Shown here: in pieces, positions 47,152-59,400 of the stretch | How positions within the stretch are numbered: position 1 is the stretch's first letter | Layout: each line of letters starts with the position of its first letter | From: Diplosphaera chodatii | Lineage: Eukaryota > Chlorophyta > Trebouxiophyceae > Prasiolales > Stichococcaceae | DNA: 64,000 nt | Assembly (NCBI GenBank): GCA_032358165.1 | Contig: JAALGY010000035.1 | Span: 310,001-374,000, forward strand | Direction of reading: 5' to 3' | The notes under the pieces: model-generated | What the model was told of the DNA's origin: nothing | Databases searched by the model: none | What the model saw: only the letters and a program-made list of their open reading frames with translations | Program-made: the position numbers and the translations under genes

Positions 47152-49326
47152 TCATTTCCTGGTGCGCCCCCGCCTTGTGCTGACTGTGCTGCCGGGCGTT
47201 GAGGTCGCTGGGGCGCCCCAAGCCGGGGTGCTCGCTCCAATCAGACCACCCCCACCTCCTCCGCCACCGGCGAATAAGCTGGGAGTGGCCGCCGCTGGTG
47301 CCGGTGTGCCAAACAGCGAGGGCGTCGCCGCTGTGCCTCCACCGAACAAGCCACCTCCTGCGGACCCTGCGCAGGTAGGCAGTCATTACATGGTACCGAT
47401 GTGTGCCACAACAGCCAGGCTATCGTGGCAGTGCTCCCGACTGCCAGCGTGTGGCATGCCACGCACCGAGTAGGCTGGACGCGGGCGCAGACGCTGCTGG
47501 CGTGGGCGCTGCCTGCTGCGGCGCCGGGCTGGGCGGGATGACGGCGACCTTGGCCTGCGCCGCCTTCCGCTTCAGGGCCTCTCTGCGGTCTGCCTCAGCA
47601 AAGGGGTCCCTCATGTCGCCAGCCTGCATTGCAAAGCTGTACCTGTATGACCGTCATGCACACATCACAGGCGCAGCCTGCAGTGCACCCAACGTAGCTT
47701 GACAAGCACCTCACAGGACTGCTTGCACTTGCACATGTGCACTGCACAATGGCATCAAGCTGAAACGACGTCGTCCCTCGACAGTTTCAAGACCCCCATC
47801 AAGTAGTCTGCATACACAGCTTCAGCAGCATGTACCTCGCGCCTGCGCTCGAGGTGGGCGTCCTTCGCGGCCGCCACCCCGTCGTGCAGCTTCTCCAGCC
47901 GCGCCGCCACGTGGTTGAAGAAGTCGTGCAGGTTGTGCAGCACCACCGGCAGCGCGGCGAGCGCGACCGAGGCGCCGCCCCCCTCCCCGTCCTCCTCCCG
48001 CTGCTGCTGCTTCCTGCTCAGCTGCGCCGGCAGCAGCGCCTCCAGCTCCGCGACCAGCCCCCGATACTGCTCCATAGCCTCCTGCATGCAACCGGGGAAC
48101 CATGCTGTCAGCCCACCGCCGCTGGGCTTTAGCATGAGTTTCCTGAAGGCCCGCCGTGCGGGACAACGATCCAGTGAGGAGTCGGGTTTTGTTTTGAGCA
48201 GCGGGCAGTTCAGCATGTCTTTAACCTGGAACGCTGTGGTGGCACGCCTGAGGTACATGGACGGCAGGATGATGGGGCCATTCAGCTGCTCCCTGATGCC
48301 CGGCGGCAGCGCCTGCCCCGGCAGGACCTGCAAGACAAACGTTGCATTTGTCGGTGGCATTCCGCGAAGTGGCCGGGATGCTTGGGCAGCACGCAACGCC
48401 ACTTCGTATGACGTGCATGACTGCAAGACCTGGGGAGAGTGTCAGTGCAAGGATGACATGATGTCTGGTTTTCGTCACTGGTCGTACCAAAGAGACCAGT
48501 CTGTTTGCCATGCTCATCATCCACAGCCCAGGCAACTGATGCAGTCGGTGTGTGGCTGCACAGGCGTTTTCGCGACCGTGGCTGCGGGCGCACCTTGCCG
48601 GCCGTGCGCCACCTGTGGGTGCGCTGGAAGGTGCGCACCACCAGCTCCGTGTCGTGCAGCAGAGCCACCGCTTTCTGTGAGCACGAATGGCACGCCATCC
48701 TCAGCGACGGGGCTATATGGTCTATATGTAAACCACCCTGTGCACAGTCAGCAAAGGGGCTGGACTGAGACACGCGGGGCGCCAAGGCTCATGCACCTCA
48801 CGGAAGGTGGCGAGGGTGTGCAGGTCGCCCTTCAGCGCCGCCTCGAGCCCCGCAAGCGCCTGCCTGAGAGCGCGCTCATCAGCTGCCATGTCCTGCACAG
48901 GTATCAGAGCAGCACGGTCATTGACCTGCAGCACAGGTAGGGAGGCATGATGCCATCGTGCACTGCAGCCGCAGTGTCATGAGTCATTGGCTGCCCTTCC
49001 CAGGCAGCAGCCACCTGCTTGAGGGTGCGACCCTCATCGCCCCACAGGCGGGGGTTCTCATCCAGCTGCCGGCCCTCGTCACGGTACTGTGAGACGACCT
49101 TCCTGCACGATCAGATCACACTTGGTCTACGATGGCAGCCAGCTGCACAAAAGGCGCATTTCATCAGAGGGTTGGACATCAGCAGAGGTGTAGGGGTCAC
49201 GACACTCAGGAATATACAGCACGCACTCGAGCTCCAGGAGGTAGGCCTGCCCCTGCGGGCTGATGTCCTCCCACTTGGTGGCGTGCGACAGCGGCCGCCC
49301 CTCCTTGGTGCTCAGCGCGCCCGACA

Positions 49327-49358
<32 letters not shown>

Positions 49359-49941
49359 GCGGGCTGCCCGCCGAAGGCGCCGCCGCTGAAACTGCTGCCA
49401 AATGCTCCCTGCGGCTGCGATGCGCCGAAGGCTGGCGCCGAGAAGGTGCTGAGTGCACCAGGCTGCGACGCCTGGTTGCCCCCAAACAGGCTGGGCGTGG
49501 TGGTAGAGCCAAACAGGCTGCCTGACGATGCCCCAAAAGCGCCTGTATAGCATGCACGGGCCATGAGGGTAGACTTCGTGATGCGTGATGCAGCCATCAT
49601 ACTTACACCATCTGACAGCAGTCTCTCCAGCACCAGCAGCGGCACACACCTGTGCTGGTGCCGCCAAAGAGTGAGGGCGTGGACGCTGCGCCAAACAGCG
49701 ACGGCGTCGACGCTGCACCGCCAAACAGTGACGGCGTTGAAGCTGCGCCGAAGAGTGAGGTGGAGCTGGCCGGCGTGCCAGCCGCACCAAACAGCGAGCC
49801 TGTGCTCTGCGGCTGGCCGAATGGCGTTGCAGGGGTAGATGCGCCGGCGAAGCTGAACGCTGAGGAGCTGGCGGCCGGCGTGGCAAAGCTGAAGGTGGAC
49901 CCTGCAGCACTGCTGCTGGCCCCACCAAAGCTGAACGCCAT
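47152..49941 (-). CDS. NUP58: NUP58-like FG nucleoporin
   Basis: Central-channel nucleoporin of the NUP54-NUP58-NUP62 complex. The ATG at 49941 starts an FG region: FSFGGASSSAAGSTFSFATP, repeated SLFGAASTP / SLFGGAASTP units, and after an intron GAFGASSGSLFGSTTTPSLF and GSSFSGGAFGGQP. A run of ten Gln (CTG repeat) follows. The coiled-coil part begins LSHATKWEDISPQGQAYLLE, continues KVVSQYRDEGRQLDENPRLW, DMAADERALRQALAGLEAAL and YRGLVAELEALLPAQLSRKQ, then LHNLHDFFNHVAARLEKLHD and DAHLERRREVHAAEAVYADY. The C-terminus returns to FG/PSLF repeats (ATPSLFGTPAPAAATPSLF) and ends TRRGRTRK. This FG, coil, FG plan and length agree with plant NUP58. There are about nine exons. Confidence 0.87.
49328..49357. 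repeat. CTG microsatellite encoding polyglutamine
   Basis: Ten uninterrupted CTG units on the plus strand read as CAG (Gln) on the minus strand. They sit in the linker between the first FG region and the coiled coil of the NUP58-like protein. Confidence 0.95.
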
Positions 49942-50548
49942 GGTGCCGCCTTGTATGCTGTGTCAAGGGATGTTGCCACACAGGTGGCGCAGCATCCAAA
50001 CAGCCGAACACGATCGCCTGCTGCTACATGAGCAGGGTGCCGGCGTGCATCATCAATTCTTCAGATGGAACAGGTTTGGATTGAGGCTGGACAACGTGGA
50101 TCTCAATGTTCGCCAGCTGACGTCTGTGATGATGGGAATGATCTTTCACATGCAAAGAATGGCAGTCACATCAGCTAGACGCTGCAGGAATCTTAGGACC
50201 GGTCATAACCTGCCGACGAACAGTTCTGACCCGCAAGCTGTCAATCGAGCTTCGCAGGCTACGCAGAGATTTTGCTGTTCGCCAGACTTGGCAGGGTTTA
50301 GGTGTGTTGCACCCGCTCACACCCCTTGCTCACGTCAAATTTGACTCATAGTGGTGGCTTGTGTAGAGGACACAACTGCTGCGGCAGACAACTCCGCACA
50401 CTTCTCACATTCTGCAGACCATCACTGCTTTACAGCTATCGGCGTGTCACGGATCCAAGGGCCACATACGCATCGGGGTAGCAAGTTGTCAATCTACACC
50501 CGCAGCGCAGCCTCCACCCACCTTGCCGGTTCCACCAGCCTTGCCAGC
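49942..50548. other. Divergent intergenic region (607 bp)
   Basis: This lies between the starts of the NUP58-like gene (-) and eIF3k (+). A plus-strand open frame covers part of it but is continuous with antisense of the FG repeats and has no family resemblance. No motif was identified. Confidence 0.45.
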
Positions 50549-51740
50549 ATGGCGCTGCAATTTCAAGGGGCAGACAAGTGAGAATATCTATATGTGCACG
50601 GTGATCGTGCACACGCGAGCCTGCATTTGCACATGAGCACCGGCCAATGCCAGCGTCATGATTTGCAGGTACTCACCCGATCGCTTGAACGACCTTCAAC
50701 GGCATGTCGCGACACAGGTGGATTGCGCTCACCATAATGAGCGTCGTGGGCAGCCTTCACTCAAAAACAGTCTGTGCTTCCTTAGATCAACACTGAACAC
50801 ACTGGGCGCCGGCGGCTGCGCAGGCTGCGCAAGGGTTCTACGACAGGGACGCCAACCTGGCGCTGCTGCGGCTGTACAACTTCGAGACGGAGCTGGTCCA
50901 AGTGCAGACGGTGGCCAACGTGTTGATCATGGCGCTCATGCAGCTGCCGGAGGCTGATTTCACCATGCTGCTGCACCTCATCCCAGAGAACATCCAGGTG
51001 AGTCTGCTGATGATTTCCCACAACATCATCCCAGCCGGGCCGTGCAGCTGCAACTACCAGAACAACAAACGAACCCTTCTTCTGAACTGTGCAGGCAGAG
51101 CCGCTGATCGGCGCTGTCATTTCCCTTGACCGGCACCTGGAGGGCTTCCGCTTTGCGCAGTTCTGGTCGGAGGTGGACCGCCTCCGGGACATCCTGAACC
51201 CAAGTGAGCAGTCCTGTTGCGCAGTGGAGCCATCGTCCTTCTCGCTTGGCCAAGTCGTGCGACGCCGTTGGGTCTGACATGGCCCATGCAAGCCGACACT
51301 GTGCAGAGTGTCCTATGAATTTCATACACACTCTCTGCGCAGTCAATGGCTTCTACGAGGCAGTGCGGCGCTACATCCTGCAGTCTGTCAGCACAACCTT
51401 CCAGACGCTGTCAAGGGCCTCGCTGTCACAGAGCCTCAAATCCGACGGCGCAACACTGGATAACCTGGTGAGAACGTCCGGGGCGTCAGCCATTGCATTG
51501 GTCACTTGCACCTGAGTGTCATCAAACTGAGTCTGGGATCCCACTGCAATTGTGCCCAAAACATCCATGTGCGTGCCTTGCATGCAGATTGCAGACAAGA
51601 TCGCCAGCAGCGGGTGGAACATTGGGCAAGACAACGTCATTCGCTTCCCAAAGCGAAGGATGCAGCAGGCGCAGCCCCAGGCCCAGAAACCGTCCGTGCA
51701 GTTCGAGAAGTTGTTGCCAGTGCTTAAGCTGGCAGCTTGA
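50549..51740 (+). CDS. TIF3K1: Translation initiation factor eIF3 subunit K
   Basis: Small PCI-type subunit of eIF3. The first coding exon (ATG 50549, MALQFQGADK) is only 29 bases and ends in AA|GTGAGA. Following exons give YSPDRLNDLQRHVATQ, then YDRDANLALLRLYNFETELV, QTVANVLIMALMQLPEADFT and MLLHLIPENIQ, all plainly eIF3k (plant YSLDANLCLLRLYQFEP). Next are VISLDRHLEGFRFAQFWSEV, INGFYEAVRRYILQSVSTTF and LSQSLKSDGATLDNL, and a last exon with IADKIASSGWNIGQDNVIRF and a Gln-rich end. The stop is at 51740. Each junction fits in phase. It is slightly shorter at the N-terminus than plant eIF3k. It converges on the adenylate kinase gene, 190 bp away. Confidence 0.93.
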
Positions 51741-51930
51741 ATGCACCGGTACTGCAGTTGCAACGGACGCAGCTGGATCACAAACGAAAGCCAAACACAC
51801 AGCACTTTTAGGTTGCACTCTGGCTGCCAACTTGAGCTCTATGTTGACACCGCTAGTCACTCTCGCATGGCTTGAGCATGCATCACCCCTCACGATCTGA
51901 AGCCGAACACACTCATCTCCCTGCTGCTTG

Positions 51931-53517
51931 TTATACGGTAGCCGCCTGTTGTGGTGCTGGGACACTATCCAAGGCAGCCTCGATGTCTACAAAGACGCTG
52001 TCCATGTCCCTCGTACCATCAACCTGCAGGTGTGCAGCAGGAGCTCTGCATCAGTCCAGCTCAATAAACCGAACACGAACAGTCGCACATAGCATCACAG
52101 CATGTCCCAAGTTCCCCACCTCAACCAGGATGTCTCGGTAGTAGTCCAACACCGAGTTCACGTTGTTGTGGTACGTCTGCAGCCGACTGACAGCCTGCAA
52201 GCAGACAGGGTGGGCTGACTGGTGGATGTCTACCCGGTCCATGACCGACATGGACATCACCTGACTCGCAGGGAGGACCGTGGTCGCGCACAAGCAACAG
52301 CGCACCATCTCCTCTGTGTCATCGCTGCGCTGCACGAGGCGGTGCACGACGTCCTCGGGCGGCGGCCGGAAGGTGAGGTGGTAGATCGCGCCGGTCTCGG
52401 GATCGCTGCGCCGCCCCACGATCCGCTCCACCAGCAGCTCGTCGGGGACCTGCAGCGCTTGCGCCTGGTGTGTTGGTGCATCAGCTGTGCAGACTGCCTA
52501 CACGCAGCCGGCATGGCTGGTACACCCAAGTCGCTGGGGTGTACGGCTGGCTGTGGTGTTGCTCTGTACAAAATGCTCCCTTAAGGCATCTTGACCGCAC
52601 GTTGATAAGCAGGAACAGGTCCGGCCGGATGCTGGCTTGCTCAATGGCCTCTGCCTGCTCTGCGGACCGCGGGTAGCCATCCAGCAGCCAGCCGTGCTCC
52701 ACGGCATCCGGCTGCGCCAGACGGTTCTTCACCATGTCCACCACAACCTGCAGCAGAAGCAGCAGCGTGTCGAAGATGGTGGACAGCACCTCGCTTCCAT
52801 GCACACTCCTTGCAGTGCCGATGATGCGCCAACGACGGCGTCCTGAAGATGCTCAATCATTGTAGATCATGTTGCACACCATCACAGCGCAGAAAAGCGC
52901 ACCTCGTTAGGCACCAGCCGACCTGACTCCATATACTCACGCGCCTGCTTGCCTGCGGGGGTGCTGGCGGCCACCTCTGCCCGCAGCAGGTCGCCGACCG
53001 AGATGTGCACCAGGTTGTGCTGTGCACAGCAGGAGGCCCAGCATCTTGTGTCTCATTGCATCAGGCGGGTAGTCCGCAATGCCGCCGACATGCCTGCTTC
53101 TTCAGAGCAGCAGCGTGGCAGCAGGAGGCTGCAGCACTTCTGACTACACCTTGTGCACGATTTTCTCGCACTGTGTGCCCTTGCCGGCCGCCGGCGCCCC
53201 CATGATCATGACCCTCATGGGCCCCGCCTGCACGATCTGCATGCAGCACCGCTGGCGCCTGTGCCGCGCTGCATCTGGCTGCCTCAACCGCCAGCAAGGA
53301 CGTGCGTGGTGACCTGGGGCCAGCGTGCACACCGCTGAAGCACTGTGACTGGGTGCATTGCCACACTTGCTGTGGAGCTGCAGCACCAGTGCGACGGCTG
53401 CGGCACGGCACCCCGCAGCTCACCTGAAGCATTTGAAAGGCTGGCGCGGCCGCTACATGTGTGGAGAAGGGCGTGTTGGTCCTTAATCTGCGCCAGGCCA
53501 CCTTGGAGAACCGTCAT
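51931..53517 (-). CDS. Adenylate kinase, long-LID form, probably plastid
   Basis: Interconverts AMP and ATP with ADP. The ATG at 53517 starts [15 protein letters not shown] and a presequence that continues over an intron into Arg-rich [13 protein letters not shown], consistent with organelle import. The catalytic part reads [20 protein letters not shown] (P-loop), [124 protein letters not shown] and SDDTEEM, then [19 protein letters not shown]. The P-loop has AA where most adenylate kinases have GPPGxGKGT or GAPGSGKGT. The C-terminal exon adds [20 protein letters not shown] and a stop at 51933-51931. The closest remembered relatives are plant chloroplast adenylate kinases (At5g47840 type). 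Confidence 0.9.
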
Positions 53518-54017
53518 GGTGCTGCACTTGGACCTGGGGAAGCCTACTTCCTAACAAGAGCAGCATGCACGGCCCTGCTGTCTGGCTTTTCTGCAGCGTT
53601 GCTCCAGCTGCTAGCTGCCAAATCCTCTGATCCTGAATATACATGTGAGCGAGTGGCGTAGTACGCGCTGCGCCAAGGCACCAAAATCATGGCCGCCCTG
53701 TGTGGTTGCAATGTCAGCAGATCTCCGCCGCGATCCTCGACACAAAATGGAACAGTGGACACTGCACGGTGCACGCCTACTTTCAATCTTTTCCGGAACT
53801 GCACCTGCATCAGCCGCGCACCCAGCCTCCTCATATACTGACGGCTGCCAAATCGAAGTGCAAGTGCTGCATGCAAAAGATGATCTGAGAAGCGCTCAGC
53901 GCACTTGCCGTATGGGTCGCATTTGCATACAGCTATTATAGACTCCTCTTGCTTTGGAGCGCCAGGCGTGTCGTCCGGGCGTGCACTGTCCGCTGGTTGC
54001 GAAACTTTTGGGCGAGC
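53518..54017. other. Divergent intergenic region (500 bp)
   Basis: This lies between adenylate kinase (-) and hexokinase (+). An AT-rich ctattataga element at about 53933-53942 lies some 80 bp upstream of the hexokinase ATG and could serve as a TATA-like box, by position only. Nothing else is recognised. Confidence 0.45.
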
Positions 54018-55571
54018 ATGCTGCCGTGGCACGATGCCGAAACCGGCGAGTGGAGGATACCGCACTCATCTGTGCGCAACTTTCTGATTGCCGCGGGCAC
54101 GCTCGCAGCCGCCGTTTACGGGGTCAGATATGCCCAGCGGTATCATCAACGGGAGCGCCGGAAGACGCTTCTTACACAGTATCGGGAGAAACTGCTGGTT
54201 GGCGCCGATCAGCTGAGGGAGATCCGGGATGAGTTTGAGCACCAGATCCAGATGGGACTGGAGGCGCACGGTCAGAGCACACTGATGATGCTGCCCACCA
54301 TGATTGACATCCTGCCTACAGGCGATGAGTCCGGCATCTTCTATGCACTCGACATGGGCGGAACCAACTTCCGGGTGGTCACCGTGACCCTGTCAAAGCG
54401 CGCCAACCGCGTGGGGGATGTGGACATGAAGTCGTACCCCTTCACACCAGACATGAAGAAGCTGCCGGTCGAACAGCTGTTTGACTGCATGGCAGCCAAG
54501 CTGGTGGAGTTTGCCCACGAGTGTGGGCAGGACCCCATTGCCAAGGGCAAGGACGCTCCGGTCGTTGGGTTCTGCTTCTCGTTCCCTGTGGACCAGACCA
54601 CCGTCAACTCTGGCCGCATCATCGTCTGGACGAAAGGCTTTGAGAACCCCGGGGCGGTGGGCTCAGACCCAGTCCAGCTGCTGTCAGCAGCGCTGAAGCG
54701 GCAGGGCATGGAGGCGCAGGTGCGGGTGCTGATCAATGACACCCTAGGCGTCATGGCTGCGGGGCGGTACATGAACCCTGATGCCATGATTGGCATCATC
54801 CTTGGCACTGGCACCAATGCCTGCTATGTGGAGTCAGCGTCCCGTGTGAAGACATTGCCACAAGGCTACAAGTCAGACTCCGAACTGATGTGCATCAACA
54901 CTGAGTGGGGCAACTTCAGTGCGCCATGCCTGCCGCGCCTCGAGGAGGACATGGCATTGGATGCCGCCAGCAGCAACCCTGGAGAAATGGTGTTTGAGAA
55001 GCTGGTGTCGGGCATGTACATGGGCGAGGTGGCATGCCGCATCATGCTCAAGCTTGCGCGAGAGGGCAGCCTGTTTGGCGGCCGTGTGCCTGAGGCGCTC
55101 ATTGGGCCACCATGGGCCTTCAATGCTGGCGATGTGGCATACATCCACAGCGACGAAACGCATGACCTCAGCTTCACGGCACTGCGGCTGCACCAGAAGT
55201 TTGGGCTGGACATTGACACCATTCCGTACGGCTGCCGGCGAAATGTCAAGTATGTGTGCAAATTGGTAGGGCAGCGGTCTGCAACACTGATGGGGGCTGC
55301 AATTGCAGCGCTGATCCGTCACATGGGCCGTGACATGCCCAGCACGCACTTGGGCTCTGATGGCAACATCTCGGAAACAGCGGGCGAGATACCCATGACC
55401 ATTGTGGCAGCGGATGGCAGCCTGATCCTGAAATACGACAAGTTCAGGCTCGCCATCAAGGTGGCGCTGGCACAGATTTGTGGGAAGGATGTCGCTGACC
55501 GTGTGGAGATCAAGAAGACCGAGGATGGGTCCAGCATTGGTGCAGCTTGCCTGGCGGCATGCGCAGACTGA
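54018..55571 (+). CDS. HXK: Hexokinase, membrane-anchored type, single uninterrupted exon
   Basis: Phosphorylates glucose and other hexoses to start glycolysis; plant homologues also sense sugar. The frame extends upstream to 53949 but that codon is TTG, so the ATG at 54018 is used, giving 517 residues, the normal plant length. Residues 22-36 (FLIAAGTLAAAVYGV) form a membrane anchor like plant type-B enzymes on the outer mitochondrial membrane. Motifs present: ALDMGGTNFRVVTVTL (phosphate 1), FSFPVDQTTVNSGRIIVWTK GF (sugar site), INDTLGVMAAGRY (catalytic Asp), GIILGTGTNACYVE (phosphate 2), CINTEWGNF, and DGSSIGAACLAA (adenosine). The catalytic machinery looks complete. Unlike every other gene in the window it has no intron over 1.5 kb, suggesting intron loss or a retrocopy. 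Confidence 0.95.
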   Translation: MLPWHDAETGEWRIPHSSVRNFLIAAGTLAAAVYGVRYAQRYHQRERRKTLLTQYREKLLVGADQLREIRDEFEHQIQMGLEAHGQSTLMMLPTMIDILPTGDESGIFYALDMGGTNFRVVTVTLSKRANRVGDVDMKSYPFTPDMKKLPVEQLFDCMAAKLVEFAHECGQDPIAKGKDAPVVGFCFSFPVDQTTVNSGRIIVWTKGFENPGAVGSDPVQLLSAALKRQGMEAQVRVLINDTLGVMAAGRYMNPDAMIGIILGTGTNACYVESASRVKTLPQGYKSDSELMCINTEWGNFSAPCLPRLEEDMALDAASSNPGEMVFEKLVSGMYMGEVACRIMLKLAREGSLFGGRVPEALIGPPWAFNAGDVAYIHSDETHDLSFTALRLHQKFGLDIDTIPYGCRRNVKYVCKLVGQRSATLMGAAIAALIRHMGRDMPSTHLGSDGNISETAGEIPMTIVAADGSLILKYDKFRLAIKVALAQICGKDVADRVEIKKTEDGSSIGAACLAACAD

Positions 55572-56486
55572 TGCCCATCTGAGCCAGCACCCTTTCTGTG
55601 GGCGAGAGCGAGTGAGATGGTTGATGCTGAAGACGAAGTTGCGGACGGCTGACTTGAGTGCAACATTTGCAACCTGTGGCTGAACTGTTTAACTTGCAAA
55701 CATGCCATGGAGGCGCCAGTGTGTCTCTGCCGCTGAGCTGGATCGTTGTGCAGGTTGCTGATGACTGTTGTAGATGGAGGGCTGGTCTGTTTCCTGACCT
55801 GCCTTGACTCCTTGACAGTTGCATTTGTGTCTGACGCTTGTAAAACTGCACTCTATCAGACGAGGCATAGGCAAGCGCTGCACAAAGCAGCTGGCCCTGT
55901 ACCAGACAGAGGCCACACCGATAGTGACGTCAGCACGCATCGCCTCTGCTCGAAAACAGCATCAATCAGCATCATGCCTTTGGATGTCGTCATCAACACT
56001 TCTTCGTCCTTGTCACTCACTCCGATTGTATCATATCTACACAAGCTTTCTGACGGCACACAAAGCGCACGTCGGATCCCGCCTACGACGGGCTGTCACT
56101 TCGACAACTTGAGGCAGCATTCCAAGACTACTGAACACAGAGATGCAACCGCTTGATGCTTTTGTACGACGACGCATCACTCTGTAACCCTATGCAAGCA
56201 CAATCGTGTGGGCGGTGCGCAAGCTGCAGTATCTTTTAGAATGGTGACCCAGCCTGTGGCGCAGTGAGGTGCGCCGCCAGAGCCTGAGGCTGAGCCAACT
56301 TGCTGAAGCGTGGTACATCAGTAAAGCAACGCTTCGCAAGCGTTTTGAGCTTCTAAAATGGTCTTTGCTTATCACTCGACAAGAAGGCCTGCTGCACCTC
56401 GCAGTCTTTGCTCGTGTGGCGGCCGATGACCGCGGGCGGCAGCCATTCCAAGGCGGCCACGTTCAAGCACACCCACATGTAGGGGC
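55572..56486. other. Intergenic region between hexokinase and the phosphoesterase gene (915 bp)
   Basis: This should contain the hexokinase 3' UTR and the promoter and 5' UTR of the downstream gene, both on the plus strand. Open frames on either strand are short and of random composition. No poly(A) tract or target-site duplication was seen after the hexokinase stop. Confidence 0.5.
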
Positions 56487-59400
56487 ATGGTGTTTCATGT
56501 TCCAGGGCATGTCAAGTGCTACAAAACCGTTCTCTGGCGCGCCACTACGATGTGTTTTCGTTCCCATCTGTGCAGATCGCTGTACATTGTGGCGTCATGT
56601 GCATTTGCGGTCGTCACATATGACAGCGCACAGGTGCTTCCTTCCCATGCTGACGTCTGCTTCCGTGTTGCGGTTCTTGCTGTTTACAATGATGTTCGTT
56701 GACAGCTCCCATAATGTGTGTTGGTCATCACCTCTCACTTGGCCATTGCAGGCACTGTCCACTCGTTTTGTGCTGAACCAAAAATGGTGGCTTACCTATG
56801 CCGGCGTACTCAGCGCTGCCTACCTGTATCTGCGGCCGCTCATTCGCCGCCGGCTGGGGTCGGCAGAGCAGGGCTACATCAACTTCTACTCGGTGTACAT
56901 CGCCTGGCTGTGCTCGGCGGTCTTCCTCCACCTGCCCAGCGTCGGCAGACTCGGCGTGGACTTCAAGGCTGACCTGTCCATTCTTCTGACCACCTTTCTG
57001 GTACGCCACAGCTAGTGTTTAGCAGGTATCAGTGGCATCTCGCATGCATGTGTTTGTCGATGTACATGTACCCGAGCGCTGCTTTTTAGCGTGTGCTTCA
57101 CAGATGGGTCATCTCTGCAGGTCACCCTGGTGGCAGTGGGAATTGCGCATGGTCTGCACGGCTTGGCGGTGACGCTGCATATCATGGCGCCGTCACTGTA
57201 CAACCCGTCGGCTGGCAAGAAGGAGATCGCCTCAATCGCGCTGCTGAACAGCGTCACGCTGGCGGTTGCCTGCAGGTTGGCTACGGACGGCTGCATCAGT
57301 GATGTTGGTCGCTGGAAGGCTACACCCTTACTGGCTTGCGAGGCACATTCCAATTTGCTTCGGTACTGCAACGCAGCACATACTTCAGCTTTTGCGGGAG
57401 CACGGTGGAGGGGAAGCAGGGTACCGGCGACCTGCGTCGCGCAATCTGCGATCGGTGGCTGGGGCCTGTCAGCTCGCACGACCACCCCGGCTTTGCATCC
57501 TGGATGCTGCACGGTGAGCGCAGGGCTGATCAGATGGTTGAAATGTGTCAGCACGGCTCCTGCGCCATCATGTCGAGGCCCCATTTCTGCCCACCATGAT
57601 GGTGTGCAGGCGGACAGGCGCCGAGTCAGCAGGTGTCAATCCCCATCCCGCTTGACGGCATCGGGCCGCTCACCATCGCGAGGGACGACACCATCTCGCC
57701 CGTCTTCATGCTGTGGCTCACGCTCATGCTGATGTTCATTGGTGAGCTCCTCACTCGTTTGCGAGGAACCTTGCCCTCAAGTAGTGATGCGCAGGCAGCA
57801 TGAGGGGCCGCCATTCATGTCCCGTCCCTCCCGCGCTGCAGCAAACTGCTTCGCCGACTACGGCGCGGCGCAGGCGATGAGCGCCGAGCACACCAGCGAG
57901 CTGCGGGGCGGGGGGTGGCTCGAGCCGCCGCCCGGCAGCGCGCGCACCCACACGCCCCGCGCCGCCGGCCGCCAGCCGCCGCGCCGCCACAGCTTCGACA
58001 TCAGCCTGTGGCGCGATCTGCGGGATGTGTCGGCCGGCGAGCTCCGCAAGCACAGCACGGTCAGCCCACGTCTGCACCCTCAGCCTTGTGTGCATGCCGC
58101 AAGCAGCAGCGCTCGTTCTGCAGGCCAGGTGCAATGTGGAAGTCATGTGACGATTAGATGGCAGCATATGACTTTCTGCCATGACCCTGCAGCTGCTGGC
58201 TGCTGCGCCGATGCTGCGACGTGCGGCGTCGACAGCTGTGGCATTCCCGGAGCAATTCGAGCGAGCTGCGGCAGTCTTCCTGCCAGACCAGGTTCGTGGA
58301 CCCTGGTATGCAAGCTCTGTTTTGCCTGGTGGAAAGGAGGTCAATCAGTATGTTGCACATCCCAAATGCACATGTGCGCAGGCCCTGCATTTGCTGCAAA
58401 ACGTGGCGCAATACGGGCAGCTGCTGAGTCCAAAGCGCGGCAAGCAGCGGCCCACTGATGACCTGCCGACGCGCGAGGACGACTACAACGGCATTGGCCA
58501 ATACCTGATGGGCGCGCCCGCCTCAGGGTGTGCCACAAGACTAATTCCTGCTACCTGGCTCGCTTATGGCCACCTAATCGTACCATGCCCGACAACTCAC
58601 ATGACCCATTTGACAGCAAGCAGATTGTCAACAAGCGCGATGCTCTGATGCCCCAGGTATGACTCTGAGGACGATGGGCTGGAGTCTTCCCTGTATGCCG
58701 CGGATGGGGATGCGCGCCCAGACTTCATGCCCATGTTCCCCTGGCAAGTCCATGCATGTTCCAGCGATCACAATTGTTTCGCCTGCTGGCATCCCGCTTG
58801 CCAAGATTTGTATGCTGGCACAGCTCATTGGTGAACTGATGATTTGTCAAACTTCAGGTACTCTGGGACCTCGGCAGACATGTACAGGACCATCTTTGGG
58901 CTGGTGATCTCGCTGAAGCTGTTCCTGGGGCGCTTTGACATGCGCACGATGCAGGTGCGCCATCTCTTCAACCCACACACGCTTCAGCCAGCAGCCACTG
59001 GAAGAAAAGTCATGTGGTGGCATGCTCATGCCAGCCAGGAAACTCGAGCTGCAGGCGGCGACGACGGCGCTGCCGCCGGGCGTGGGGCCCGACCCCCCGG
59101 CCGAGGGCGACGGCTACACCTACGAGCACCTGGCGGGGCGGCGGGAGGCGTGGCTGGACTTCATGGCGGACACGGGGGACGGCGGCAACCCCACCTACGC
59201 GGTGGCGCGCTCCATGGCCGCGCCCGAGCTGCCGGTGCAGACGCCCGCGCACCTCGTGGCCCCGCACCACACCGACTCCGAAGGCGAGTCGCTGGCACAC
59301 CGTGCAGGGTGGGACACCGATCAGCTGCATGGGACCTAATCGGGTCGGCACCCTGTTGGAAGCCAATTCTGCACCGCCAGCTCTTTCACCATGTTGGTTC

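Noticed and set aside
53949..54017. Upstream extension of the hexokinase frame
   Set aside because: The first codon is TTG, not ATG. The protein from the ATG at 54018 has the normal plant length and its membrane anchor.
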